Below, piece by piece: positions 6,464-13,188 of a DNA stretch of 14,459 bases. The notes under the pieces are model-generated. The model did not search any database and had not been told where the DNA came from. It saw only the letters and a list, made by a program, of their open reading frames with translations. The DNA is from an uncultured Candidatus Saccharibacteria bacterium (GTDB taxonomy: Bacteria; Patescibacteria; Saccharimonadia; Saccharimonadales; 2-12-FULL-41-12). The stretch is from assembly GCA_946478995.1 (NCBI GenBank), contig CAMLDK010000015.1, positions 1 through 14,459 of the forward strand, written 5' to 3'. A program made the position numbers and the translations under genes. The number at the start of each line of letters is the position of its first letter. The first letter of the stretch is position 1.

Positions 6464-6869
6464 CAACATGGACGATTTAGGTAAAAGACTATCAGACCTT
6501 GAAGAGCGAGTTAAGCAACTTGAACAAAGTCATCACCAAGATTCTAATTCAACCAATAAGGCTAAAGCAAAGTCAATTAAGGAATATATTATTGAACTTA
6601 GCCCCAGCGATGATATCCAAAGGACCTTGGTCGTAGCTTCCTATCTTGAAACCCATAAGGAAATGACTAGCTTTACGGCCGAAGATATAAAAGCATATTT
6701 CCGTGAAGCACGATTAAAGCCCCCGTCTAATGTAAACGACAAAATTAATAAGAATGTGGCAAAAGGTTGGCTAATGGATGCCGCCAAAACAAAAGACGGA
6801 AAGAAGACATGGAATCTTACCATGACAGGGGAGCAAAAAATAGAAGCAGGATTCAAGGGAGATGGTTAA
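6441..6869 (+). CDS. Accessory protein 2: coiled coil plus winged helix, 142 aa
   Basis: Residues about 8-32 (DLGKRLSDLEERVKQLEQ) form a short heptad-like coiled coil, suggesting dimerisation. After a polar linker, residues 58-140 show the clearest winged-helix pattern of the set: LVVASYLETH, then FTAEDIKAYFREA, then a PSNVNDKINKN turn and helix, then a wing with KKTWNLTMTGEQKIE. The ending 'x-LT-x-x-G-x-x-x-(I/V)-E' is typical of winged-helix proteins of unknown function that I recall from archaea and bacteria. It overlaps the gene before it by 23 bases, and the next start is two bases after its stop. Alternative starts at 6453 and 6468 are possible; none has a strong Shine-Dalgarno. Confidence 0.78.
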   Translation: MTKAMDDNNMDDLGKRLSDLEERVKQLEQSHHQDSNSTNKAKAKSIKEYIIELSPSDDIQRTLVVASYLETHKEMTSFTAEDIKAYFREARLKPPSNVNDKINKNVAKGWLMDAAKTKDGKKTWNLTMTGEQKIEAGFKGDG

Positions 6870-6871
6870 AA

Positions 6872-7267
6872 ATGAATAAAACAGACACAGAAGACATAAT
6901 TGCAAGAATAGAGAAGCTCGAAGAAGCAGTTTTTGGTGATGAAAAAGAAGTTGTAGCCCTAAAAGCTCCAGGTAAACCTATTACATTGGTTGAACTTGCT
7001 AGAAATCGCTTACTTAAGAATGGTCAACAGAAGGTTGCTGTTATTGTAGGCTATAACGAAAAAATCTTTAACGAGAGCCCTATTGCCATGTCAGCAATTA
7101 AAGAGTTATGGAAAAAAGGGAAATTTGTAGGAAAATGTGATCCCAAGCTGCTAGAACGAGCTTTGCTTGAGGGCTTAGTTAGAGAACCGGAAGATAATGT
7201 TTATGACCTTGGGCAAAAAGGGGAAGACTTTTTTGAAGAAATCTTAAGGAGCAAAAATGGCAATTAG
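6872..7267 (+). CDS. Accessory protein 3: coiled coil plus winged helix, 131 aa
   Basis: The layout resembles accessory protein 2: a short leucine-rich coiled coil near the N-terminus (DIIARIEKLEEAVFG), a linker, and then a winged-helix-like region. In that region a hydrophobic helix (VAVIVGYNE) is followed by a second (MSAIKELWKKG), a third (KLLERALLEG), and a wing ending VYDLGQKGEDFFEE. The frame is open upstream to 6767, but ATG 6872 is chosen because it lies behind AAGGGAGATGG (6854-6864) and just after the stop of the previous gene. An earlier start would overlap that gene by about 100 bases. The sequence is strongly diverged from protein 2, so the duplication, if it was one, is old. Confidence 0.78.
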   Translation: MNKTDTEDIIARIEKLEEAVFGDEKEVVALKAPGKPITLVELARNRLLKNGQQKVAVIVGYNEKIFNESPIAMSAIKELWKKGKFVGKCDPKLLERALLEGLVREPEDNVYDLGQKGEDFFEEILRSKNGN

Positions 7268-7676
7268 CGATAAAGAATTTGAAGATTTAAAGAGACGTGT
7301 TGAAAAGCTTGAAAAGACAGCTTTGTTTACTGATAACAAAAAAACAAAAGCTGCGATAAATCATAACGGTATTAACTTTAGTTTAAATGAGAGAGCTTTT
7401 GCTAATAAATATGGAAAAGACAAAAGTCCGAGCAAAAAATTCGGAATATTAATAGCATTTCATGCTCGCGGAGATGCATCGATAGAAGTTTCGATGAAAC
7501 AGATTCAAACTAGCTGGGATCGTATGAAGTCTTTATTGGGAAACTTTAATCGTAAATACTCTACAGAAGCTAAAACTTTTGGGTGGGTGAATAGTCCGAA
7601 AAAAGGTTTCTATACTTTAGCGCCTGGATGGGAAGAGGTTTTCAAGGATGCCAGCAGTAAACGAAAAACTGACTGA
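7257..7676 (+). CDS. Accessory protein 4: coiled coil plus winged helix, 139 aa
   Basis: A third protein of the same plan. The N-terminal coiled coil is EFEDLKRRVEKLEKTA (residues 7-22). The C-terminal half follows the shared order: hydrophobic helix FGILIAFHA, helix VSMKQIQTSWDRM, a G-N turn, and a wing finishing GFYTLAPGWEEVF. It overlaps the gene before it by 11 bases and has its own Shine-Dalgarno (AGGAG at 7247-7251) inside that gene. It overlaps the gene after it by 29 bases. No catalytic motif is visible; a DNA-binding or adaptor role fits the architecture. Confidence 0.78.
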   Translation: MAISDKEFEDLKRRVEKLEKTALFTDNKKTKAAINHNGINFSLNERAFANKYGKDKSPSKKFGILIAFHARGDASIEVSMKQIQTSWDRMKSLLGNFNRKYSTEAKTFGWVNSPKKGFYTLAPGWEEVFKDASSKRKTD

Positions 7677-8454
7677 ATATATATCAAAAATAGACAATTT
7701 TCATTCACTGCCTCCTGCCGAACAATTTATCTTAGCAGTTAATTTTATTACTGCAGTTCAAAAATCTCCCGTCGCAGTCTTGAATGATATTAAAGATTTC
7801 TACACCCAAGCTGGACTTAATATTCCAGGTAATTTTGGCGGTGAAATAAGACAGCTTACTCGCAAGCCAAAAAGAATAATTAAAAAAAACAATAAATATA
7901 CTCTTACCCAATATTCAAAGAGATGGGTAGAATCAGCTATCGGCAATCAAAATAGAACTGTTCCAAAAATCAATGAAGAAGATAAATTCCTTGCTAAAAA
8001 AGTTGATAAACTTAGCATCAATAAACTTAAAGTTAGTCGACCTGTCCAAGCTGTTATAAATCAAAGAGTTGATGAAATCGAAAGATGCATGAAAATTAAA
8101 GCCCCTTTGGCTACAATCTTTCTATGCGGTAGTACCTTAGAGGGCTTGCTATTAGAATATGCAAATCTACACATAGCTGACTTCAATAGAGCAACGAGCG
8201 CACCAAAAGATCGCAATACTAGAAAAGTCTTGCCGTTAGCGCAGTGGAAACTGACGCAACTTATCGATACGGCTTCCAAAATCGGCATAATAGACGAAGA
8301 TGTAAAAAGGTTCAGCGACAATTTAAGAGAATTTCGTAATTACATTCATCCCAACAAGCAAGTAAGTGTAGGTTTTAACCCAACTATGCACACGGCAGAA
8401 ATATGTCATAAGGTTTTAGAAATTGCTATAGTGCAGCTTGGAGAAAATGGCTAA
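7648..8454 (+). CDS. Accessory protein 5: winged helix joined to a HEPN-like domain, 268 aa
   Basis: The N-terminal part (residues about 20-96) repeats the winged-helix order of its neighbours: FILAVNFIT, LNDIKDFYTQAGL, PGN turn, basic helix, and wing KYTLTQYSKRWVE. The coiled coil of the others is missing. After a linker, residues about 130-268 are all-helical. They carry LREFRNYIHP (226-235), which contains R-x6-H (Arg227 to His234), as in the catalytic R-x4-6-H motif of HEPN RNases and in the R-N-x-I-H-P signature of related helical domains. HEPN proteins are often RNases in toxin and antiviral systems, but many inactive ones exist. Its TAA stop overlaps the ATG of the PIN-like gene (TAATG), so the two are coupled. 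Confidence 0.75.
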   Translation: MPAVNEKLTEYISKIDNFHSLPPAEQFILAVNFITAVQKSPVAVLNDIKDFYTQAGLNIPGNFGGEIRQLTRKPKRIIKKNNKYTLTQYSKRWVESAIGNQNRTVPKINEEDKFLAKKVDKLSINKLKVSRPVQAVINQRVDEIERCMKIKAPLATIFLCGSTLEGLLLEYANLHIADFNRATSAPKDRNTRKVLPLAQWKLTQLIDTASKIGIIDEDVKRFSDNLREFRNYIHPNKQVSVGFNPTMHTAEICHKVLEIAIVQLGENG

Positions 8455-8470
8455 TGAAAAGTGTTTTACT
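8440..8470 (+). repeat. Direct repeat, left copy, at the start of the PIN-like gene
   Basis: GGAGAAAA (8440-8447), AATGAAAA (8453-8460) and TGTTTTACT (8462-8470) recur in the same order at 8850-8877 across the hsdS start. Both copies contain the Shine-Dalgarno and start codon of the gene that follows. Confidence 0.5.
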
Positions 8471-8864
8471 TGTTGCTGTTGATCAAGGAGTAGATCTAGC
8501 AATTTTAAAAAGATTACAAGCTGAAAGTAAGATCAAACTTCAGCAAGTTAGAGATATTGAGCAAAGATTCAAGCATGTATTAGAGCATGGTCAGCCTTTT
8601 CAGCTAGATCATTCTTCGCTGGACGGACCGGATATGCTAGCAGACAATAATGTAAATGATGTGCAGAATATGTTTAGCAAAAATCAGCAAAATGATTTTC
8701 TACATATATACTCTGGGCATCAAATCCGAGCAGATTATTTTGTGACAAATGACAGGACAGATTTTATCTTAAACTGTCGAAGAGAAAAATTAGAAGAACT
8801 CATGCCAGGTCTTAAAATTCGTACTGATGAGGAATTTCTGAAAGAAATCGGAGAAAAAAAATGA
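8454..8864 (+). CDS. PIN-like domain protein, 136 aa
   Basis: The C-terminal half fits PIN-fold RNases: DFLHIYSG (conserved-type Asp81), ADYFVTND (94-100) with its acidic end, TDFI, and a last strand and helix of the form KIRTDEEFLKEI. The first half is less typical. The usual early Asp would have to be one of those in VAVDQGVD (Asp10 or Asp14), and the fold's first segment seems short. PIN proteins are metal-dependent RNases, often toxins; none of that is shown for this one. The gene overlaps both neighbours: its ATG overlaps the stop of accessory gene 5, and its TGA overlaps the ATG of hsdS. It is therefore translated together with a HEPN-like protein and the specificity subunit. The bases around its start and around the hsdS start are nearly the same (direct repeat). 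Confidence 0.6.
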   Translation: MKSVLLVAVDQGVDLAILKRLQAESKIKLQQVRDIEQRFKHVLEHGQPFQLDHSSLDGPDMLADNNVNDVQNMFSKNQQNDFLHIYSGHQIRADYFVTNDRTDFILNCRREKLEELMPGLKIRTDEEFLKEIGEKK

Positions 8865-8877
8865 AAACTGTTTTACT
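8850..8877 (+). repeat. Direct repeat, right copy, at the hsdS start
   Basis: GGAGAAAA (8850-8857), AATGAAAA (8860-8867) and TGTTTTACT (8869-8877) match the left copy at 8440-8470 apart from the spacing between the first two blocks. Together the copies bracket the PIN-like gene. Confidence 0.5.
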
Positions 8878-10060
8878 CAGTGATGTATGTGAATTTAAAA
8901 GAGGTCTTACATATAAAAAGACCGATGAAGTTGATTTCTCAAGCAATATAGTGCTCCGAGCTAACAATATAGATTTAAAAACTTTTGAACTTAAACTTAC
9001 AGGATTGAAATATATTAAAGATGATATTCAAATCCCAGCTTCTAAGAAGCTTCAAAAAGACAGTTTATTAATATGCACGGCAAGCGGAAGCAAATCACAT
9101 CTAGGTAAGGTTGCGTATATTGATAGAGATTACAATTATGCATTCGGTGGATTTATGGGATTATTAATACCAAATAAAAGTCTAATCTATCCTCGTTATT
9201 TGTATATTCTCCTTACATCTCAAAGCTTTAGAAAGCATCTTTCTGATCTAACTGATGGTGCAAACATAAATAATCTCAAATTTAGCTTAATTGAAAAATT
9301 TCAATTTTATTTGCCAAAGCCTGAAGAGCAAAAGCGGATTGTAAAAAAATTAGATGAAGTTTTTGTGAAGATTGGAAAAGCAGAAGAAAATATAGAAAAA
9401 AACCTAAAAAACACCCAAGCATTATTTGTCGCTAAACTAGAAGAAATATTTGGCGGTCAAGGCAACATTCAACCTATAAAAGAATTTGCAGAAGTCAAAG
9501 GCGGTAAAAGGGTTCCAAAGGGCGAAAAGCTATTGACGGATAAAACAGACTATCCTTATATCAGGGTTACGGATTTTAATGATCAGGGTAGCGTAGATTT
9601 AGATGACATACATTATGTAAGTGAAAAAGTTTATGAAAAGATTGCTAGGTATACAATTTCGACGGAAGACTTATATATAAGTATTGCAGGTACAATCGGC
9701 AAGACTGGAATAATACCTACAGAATTGAACGGTGCAAATTTAACCGAGAATGCCTGCAAGATTGTTCTAAACGAAAATGTTGGCAATAAATATTTGTACT
9801 ATTTTACGAAGACAAAATCTTTTCTTGAACAAGCAGGTTTATCCACAAGAACTACTGCAATGCCTAAAATGGCTCTCAGCAGGGTAAAAGAGATAGAAGT
9901 ACCAATAGCCGATATATCGGACCAGTTTTCTCTTGTTACTGAATTTGATAAGCTTTCCAATCAGATGCAAAAACTGCAAAAACTTTATCAGCAAAAACTC
10001 GACAACCTGGAAGAGCTCAAACAATCCCTCCTAAAACAAGCCTTCTCCGGGAAGCTGTAA
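8861..10060 (+). CDS. hsdS: Type I restriction-modification system specificity subunit HsdS
   Basis: HsdS selects the DNA target. It has two target recognition domains, each read by one half of the bipartite site, separated by conserved helical spacers. TRD1 spans roughly residues 5-150, ending in FYLPKPEEQKRIV, and the first spacer helix runs about 155-197. TRD2 spans about 200-350, ending in IEVPIADISDQ. The second spacer helix is about 355-399, closing with LEELKQSLLKQAFSGKL, the usual HsdS ending. The length of 399 is normal. The ATG overlaps the stop of the PIN-like gene (ATGA) behind GGAG. The two TRDs are AT-rich, while the last 80 or so bases are more like hsdR in composition. HsdS genes are well known for exchange of their TRDs. 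Confidence 0.95.
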   Translation: MKTVLLSDVCEFKRGLTYKKTDEVDFSSNIVLRANNIDLKTFELKLTGLKYIKDDIQIPASKKLQKDSLLICTASGSKSHLGKVAYIDRDYNYAFGGFMGLLIPNKSLIYPRYLYILLTSQSFRKHLSDLTDGANINNLKFSLIEKFQFYLPKPEEQKRIVKKLDEVFVKIGKAEENIEKNLKNTQALFVAKLEEIFGGQGNIQPIKEFAEVKGGKRVPKGEKLLTDKTDYPYIRVTDFNDQGSVDLDDIHYVSEKVYEKIARYTISTEDLYISIAGTIGKTGIIPTELNGANLTENACKIVLNENVGNKYLYYFTKTKSFLEQAGLSTRTTAMPKMALSRVKEIEVPIADISDQFSLVTEFDKLSNQMQKLQKLYQQKLDNLEELKQSLLKQAFSGKL

Positions 10061-10062
10061 GG

Positions 10063-10068
10063 TATAAT
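10063..10068 (+). promoter_or_regulatory. hsdR promoter, near-leaderless
   Basis: A perfect TATAAT lies between the hsdS stop and the hsdR ATG and predicts transcription from about 10075, two bases before the start codon. No clear -35 or TG extension is seen, and there is no Shine-Dalgarno. This allows hsdR to be transcribed independently of hsdS. Confidence 0.5.
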
Positions 10069-10076
10069 CTAGCCAT

Positions 10077-12422
10077 ATGGGCAGAAACGAAGCCACTACC
10101 AGACGAGAGCTGATTGATCCTATGTTAGATATGTGCGGCTGGGGGCATAACAAAACCGAAGGTTCCCAAGTAGTCGCCGAACATTACTTTACTGACGGCC
10201 AACTACTAGGCGCCGGACAGCGTGGAAAGCGTAGCTTTGCTGACTATTTACTGGTTTATAAGAATCAAAAGCTAGCAATAGTTGAAGCAAAAAAAGAAGA
10301 CGATGAAGTAACAGAAGGCCTGGAGCAAGTCAAAAATTACGCTAAAAAGCTTGGTATTCGATTCGTATATTCTACTAATGGACATGGTATTTACTTGTTT
10401 GATATGCAGGAGGGCAGGGGCAAGGACGTTGAACGATATCTGGAACCAGAGCAGCTATATAATGCAGTAAATGGCAAGCTTAATGCTAAACAAGAAAAAG
10501 TATTAAGCGAGCCGTTCCATAGAACAAAGTTTATGCCGCGATACTATCAAGAAAATGCTATAAACAGGGCTTTAAGATCTATCACAGACGGCGAAGATAG
10601 GGTACTTTTAACATTAGCTACAGGAACCGGGAAGACCTTTATTGCCTTCCAGATTGTATGGAAACTGTTTAACGCTAGATGGAATCGACGCGGGAATGAC
10701 TTACGTCCTAGAGTGCTATTTTTGGCAGACAGAAATGTGCTGGTTGAACAGGCCATGGGAGATTTTAACCCATTGGAAGACGACATTGTGCGTGTAAATG
10801 GCGAGGCTATTCGCAAGCGTGGTAAAATCCCAACAAACGGAAATATTTTCTTCTCTATATACCAGGCTATGACGGGCGGCCCAATCGATAAACCATTTTA
10901 TAGTGATTACCCAAAAGACTTTTTCGACCTGATTATTATTGACGAGTGTCACCGTGGGGCTGGTGAAGAAAGTAATTGGCGGGCAGTGCTTGACCATTTT
11001 ACGGCAGCAACTCATTTGGGACTGACAGCTACGCCAAAGAGGCAAGACAACATCAATACGTATCAATATTTTGGTAAACCAAAGTATACATATTCATTAC
11101 AACAAGGTATAAAGGACGGATTTTTAACACCATTTAAAGTTAAGCGGATCGAAACTACCATGAATGAATATAGATATACCGCAGACGATGAGATTCTAGC
11201 CGGTGAGGTGGAAAAAGATGTCTATGAAAAGAAGGATTTTAATCGGACTATTCGTATACGGGAACGCGAAGAGCATTATGTCAAAATAATGTTAGATCAA
11301 ATCGATCCGACGCAAAAAACAATAATCTTCTGTGTAGACGAAAAACATGCTCTATTAATCCGCGATTTGATAAATGAACATAAAACAAGCTCTCATCCTG
11401 ACTATTGTGTGCGGGTTACGTCTAGGGAAGGTAAAGTTGGCGACGAGTTTTTAAGGCAATTCCGGGATAATGAAAAAACAATCCCGACTATCCTAACAAC
11501 TTCGCAGAAGTTATCTACTGGAGTGGACGCACGCAATGTGCGGTTTATTGTATTGATGCGTAATGTTGGCTCGATGGTAGAATTTAAGCAGATTATTGGG
11601 CGCGGAACGCGAACATACCAAGATAAAGACTTCTTTACCATAATAGATTTTAATGACAATATTCAACACTTTTCAGATCCGCAGTGGGACGGCGAACCAA
11701 TTGATGATATTGAGATTGACGAACCCGGACCAATTGAAACAGGAGGAGAAACCGAAACTGGAGAAGTAAACGAACCTGAACCACCATATGGTCCAGGTGA
11801 GACAGGTGAAGAGGGCGGTGAAGAAGACGAACCGCCGAAGAAATTAGAGATAAAACTTGCTGATGGAAAAATTCGGAAAATTACTCATACTGTCCAAACA
11901 ATTTACTTTGGTGCCGACGGTAAGCCAATGAGTGCTAGAGAATTTTTAGAAAATATATTTGGCGCCTTACCTCAATATTTTGCGAGTGAAGAAGAATTGC
12001 AAAAAATATGGTCAAATCCAAGAACTCGACAGAGATTGTTAGAAGAGTTAGCTGGCAGCGGATTTGATGAGGATAAATTAAAGTCGCTTAAGAAGATAAT
12101 TGATGCGGAAAATAGTGATATGTATGATGTCTTGCGTTACGTAGCATTTGCTAAGGAGGCTTTAAGCCGTGAATATCGAGCTGATAATATTAGCTCTGGC
12201 TATTTTTCGGAATTAAGTGAGGATGAGGAGACATTTGTACGTTTTGTGTTAGACAAATACGAAAAAGATGGCGAACGAGAGCTATCTGAAGAAAATTTGC
12301 CATCGCTGTTAAAGCTTAAATATCATTCAACCCATGATGCTATAGCAAAACTAGGTAAACCTGAGGAGATAAAAACTGATTACCTAACACTTCAAAAAGA
12401 ACTTTACGAAGTTAAATCTTAA
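10077..12422 (+). CDS. hsdR: Type I restriction enzyme subunit HsdR
   Basis: HsdR is the ATP-driven translocase and endonuclease that joins HsdM and HsdS to cut unmodified DNA. In order: an N-terminal PD-(D/E)xK nuclease (ADYLL with Asp56; E-A-K at Glu70-Lys72); a superfamily 2 helicase with ATGTGKT (181-187), DECH (289-292) and LTATP (316-320); the second RecA-like domain ending in QIIGRGTRT (505-513); then a highly acidic, Gly/Pro/Glu-rich linker (about 545-588); and a helical C-terminal domain that would bind the methyltransferase. The length of 781 matches the shorter EcoEI-like class. All motifs expected for activity are present. It follows hsdS by 16 bases with its own TATAAT box, so restriction may be expressed apart from modification. 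Confidence 0.97.
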   Translation: MGRNEATTRRELIDPMLDMCGWGHNKTEGSQVVAEHYFTDGQLLGAGQRGKRSFADYLLVYKNQKLAIVEAKKEDDEVTEGLEQVKNYAKKLGIRFVYSTNGHGIYLFDMQEGRGKDVERYLEPEQLYNAVNGKLNAKQEKVLSEPFHRTKFMPRYYQENAINRALRSITDGEDRVLLTLATGTGKTFIAFQIVWKLFNARWNRRGNDLRPRVLFLADRNVLVEQAMGDFNPLEDDIVRVNGEAIRKRGKIPTNGNIFFSIYQAMTGGPIDKPFYSDYPKDFFDLIIIDECHRGAGEESNWRAVLDHFTAATHLGLTATPKRQDNINTYQYFGKPKYTYSLQQGIKDGFLTPFKVKRIETTMNEYRYTADDEILAGEVEKDVYEKKDFNRTIRIREREEHYVKIMLDQIDPTQKTIIFCVDEKHALLIRDLINEHKTSSHPDYCVRVTSREGKVGDEFLRQFRDNEKTIPTILTTSQKLSTGVDARNVRFIVLMRNVGSMVEFKQIIGRGTRTYQDKDFFTIIDFNDNIQHFSDPQWDGEPIDDIEIDEPGPIETGGETETGEVNEPEPPYGPGETGEEGGEEDEPPKKLEIKLADGKIRKITHTVQTIYFGADGKPMSAREFLENIFGALPQYFASEEELQKIWSNPRTRQRLLEELAGSGFDEDKLKSLKKIIDAENSDMYDVLRYVAFAKEALSREYRADNISSGYFSELSEDEETFVRFVLDKYEKDGERELSEENLPSLLKLKYHSTHDAIAKLGKPEEIKTDYLTLQKELYEVKS

Positions 12423-12454
12423 TAAATTAAATAATAAAAACTCTATGAGGAAGT

Positions 12455-13129
12455 TTAACTAATAAGGGTTTCGGGGGATAGTTGGTGGTATTGGTTGAAG
12501 ATTGCCCCAAGGTTTTCTAGGGCTGCGCCGGTTTCATCTATGTGCTCCGTAGCTATTGTGCGCTTTACCAGATCTGCTATGTATGGAGCGGTAGGGGCCG
12601 CGCCGGCTGCAGGAATAAGGCTGAACTCCGGACCGTTAGGATGAACCACTTCGTTGCCTTCCCAGCTAAGATATAATGCTGAAGTTTCGACTGACAGCTC
12701 ATCGAAGCCGGGTACCAACACCTCCTCCAGGTCAAAACCTTCTCTTATTTCCGACATGTTTTCTTCATCGCAAATCACCTCTCTTATAGCGTCAAACTGC
12801 TGAGGGTTCAAAAGCATGGCCGAGATGGAGGCCCCAGTGTCAGGATCGACGATGCATTCATATTTGCTGTCCGGCTGCTGCCGGCCGGTTTCCCGAATGA
12901 TTTCTATGGCTTCCTCCCTTGACGCCCCGGTAGGCCAGCCCAAACAGTAAGAAAAACCCCCGACACAATCTAAACTGCCGGAATCATTAACCGCCCAACT
13001 CCTTTGCCACCAAAAATCCATATCCAAGGGCAGGGAGTCGCTTCTGCAGTGCACGGACGTTTCATCTCCCGTGCGAAGCAGTTCTAAGCCATATGCTCCG
13101 ACCGGCTCTAATTCTCTGATTTCCGCCAT
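12455..13129 (-). CDS. Hypothetical protein, 224 aa
   Basis: No family recognised. The protein is acidic and soluble-looking, with no signal peptide, clear membrane segment or catalytic motif. Trp- and Cys-containing stretches occur near residues 40-65 (FWWQRSW, FSYCLGW). The frame is open to a GTG at 13153. I choose the ATG at 13129 (beginning MAEIREL) because a perfect TATAAT on this strand (13144 to 13139) predicts transcription from 13132, three bases before that ATG and inside the longer version. It converges on hsdR with a 32-base gap and diverges from the DUF4287 gene, whose start is 60 bases away. Its GC-rich composition matches the outer parts of the window, not the restriction insert. 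Confidence 0.7.
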   Translation of the reverse strand: MAEIRELEPVGAYGLELLRTGDETSVHCRSDSLPLDMDFWWQRSWAVNDSGSLDCVGGFSYCLGWPTGASREEAIEIIRETGRQQPDSKYECIVDPDTGASISAMLLNPQQFDAIREVICDEENMSEIREGFDLEEVLVPGFDELSVETSALYLSWEGNEVVHPNGPEFSLIPAAGAAPTAPYIADLVKRTIATEHIDETGAALENLGAIFNQYHQLSPETLIS

Positions 13130-13138
13130 AGTTGAAAC

Positions 13139-13144
13139 ATTATA
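13139..13144 (-). promoter_or_regulatory. Promoter of the minus-strand gene at 13129
   Basis: TATAAT on the minus strand (ATTATA at 13139-13144 on the plus strand) puts the predicted start at 13132, three bases before the ATG at 13129. No good -35 is visible (TATGTA at spacer 17). Confidence 0.5.
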
Positions 13145-13169
13145 TATTGCCACCTCGTAATTACATAGG

Positions 13170-13178
13170 TGCTAAAAT
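13170..13178 (+). promoter_or_regulatory. Promoter of the DUF4287 gene, near-leaderless
   Basis: TGC-TAAAAT (13170-13178) is an extended -10. It predicts transcription from about 13185, four bases before the ATG at 13189. It faces away from the TATAAT at 13139-13144, so the two divergent promoters share about 40 bases. Confidence 0.5.
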
Positions 13179-13188
13179 AAGCGCAGAT

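Noticed and set aside
6767..6871. Upstream extension of accessory gene 3 to an ATG at 6767
   Set aside because: It would overlap the preceding gene by about 100 bases and gives a residue run unlike the coiled-coil start of its neighbours. ATG 6872 has a ribosome binding site just after the previous stop.
12438..12456. Hairpin AAACT/AGTTT as a terminator between hsdR and the convergent gene
   Set aside because: The stem is only 5 bp and overlaps the minus-strand stop codon. The T-rich sequence beyond it on the minus strand is simply the AT-rich gap, too weak to call.
13132..13188. TTG start at 13132 for the DUF4287 gene
   Set aside because: The bases before 13189 contain the promoter elements of both divergent genes, and DUF4287 proteins start near the SNIEAIEKATGRSW region.
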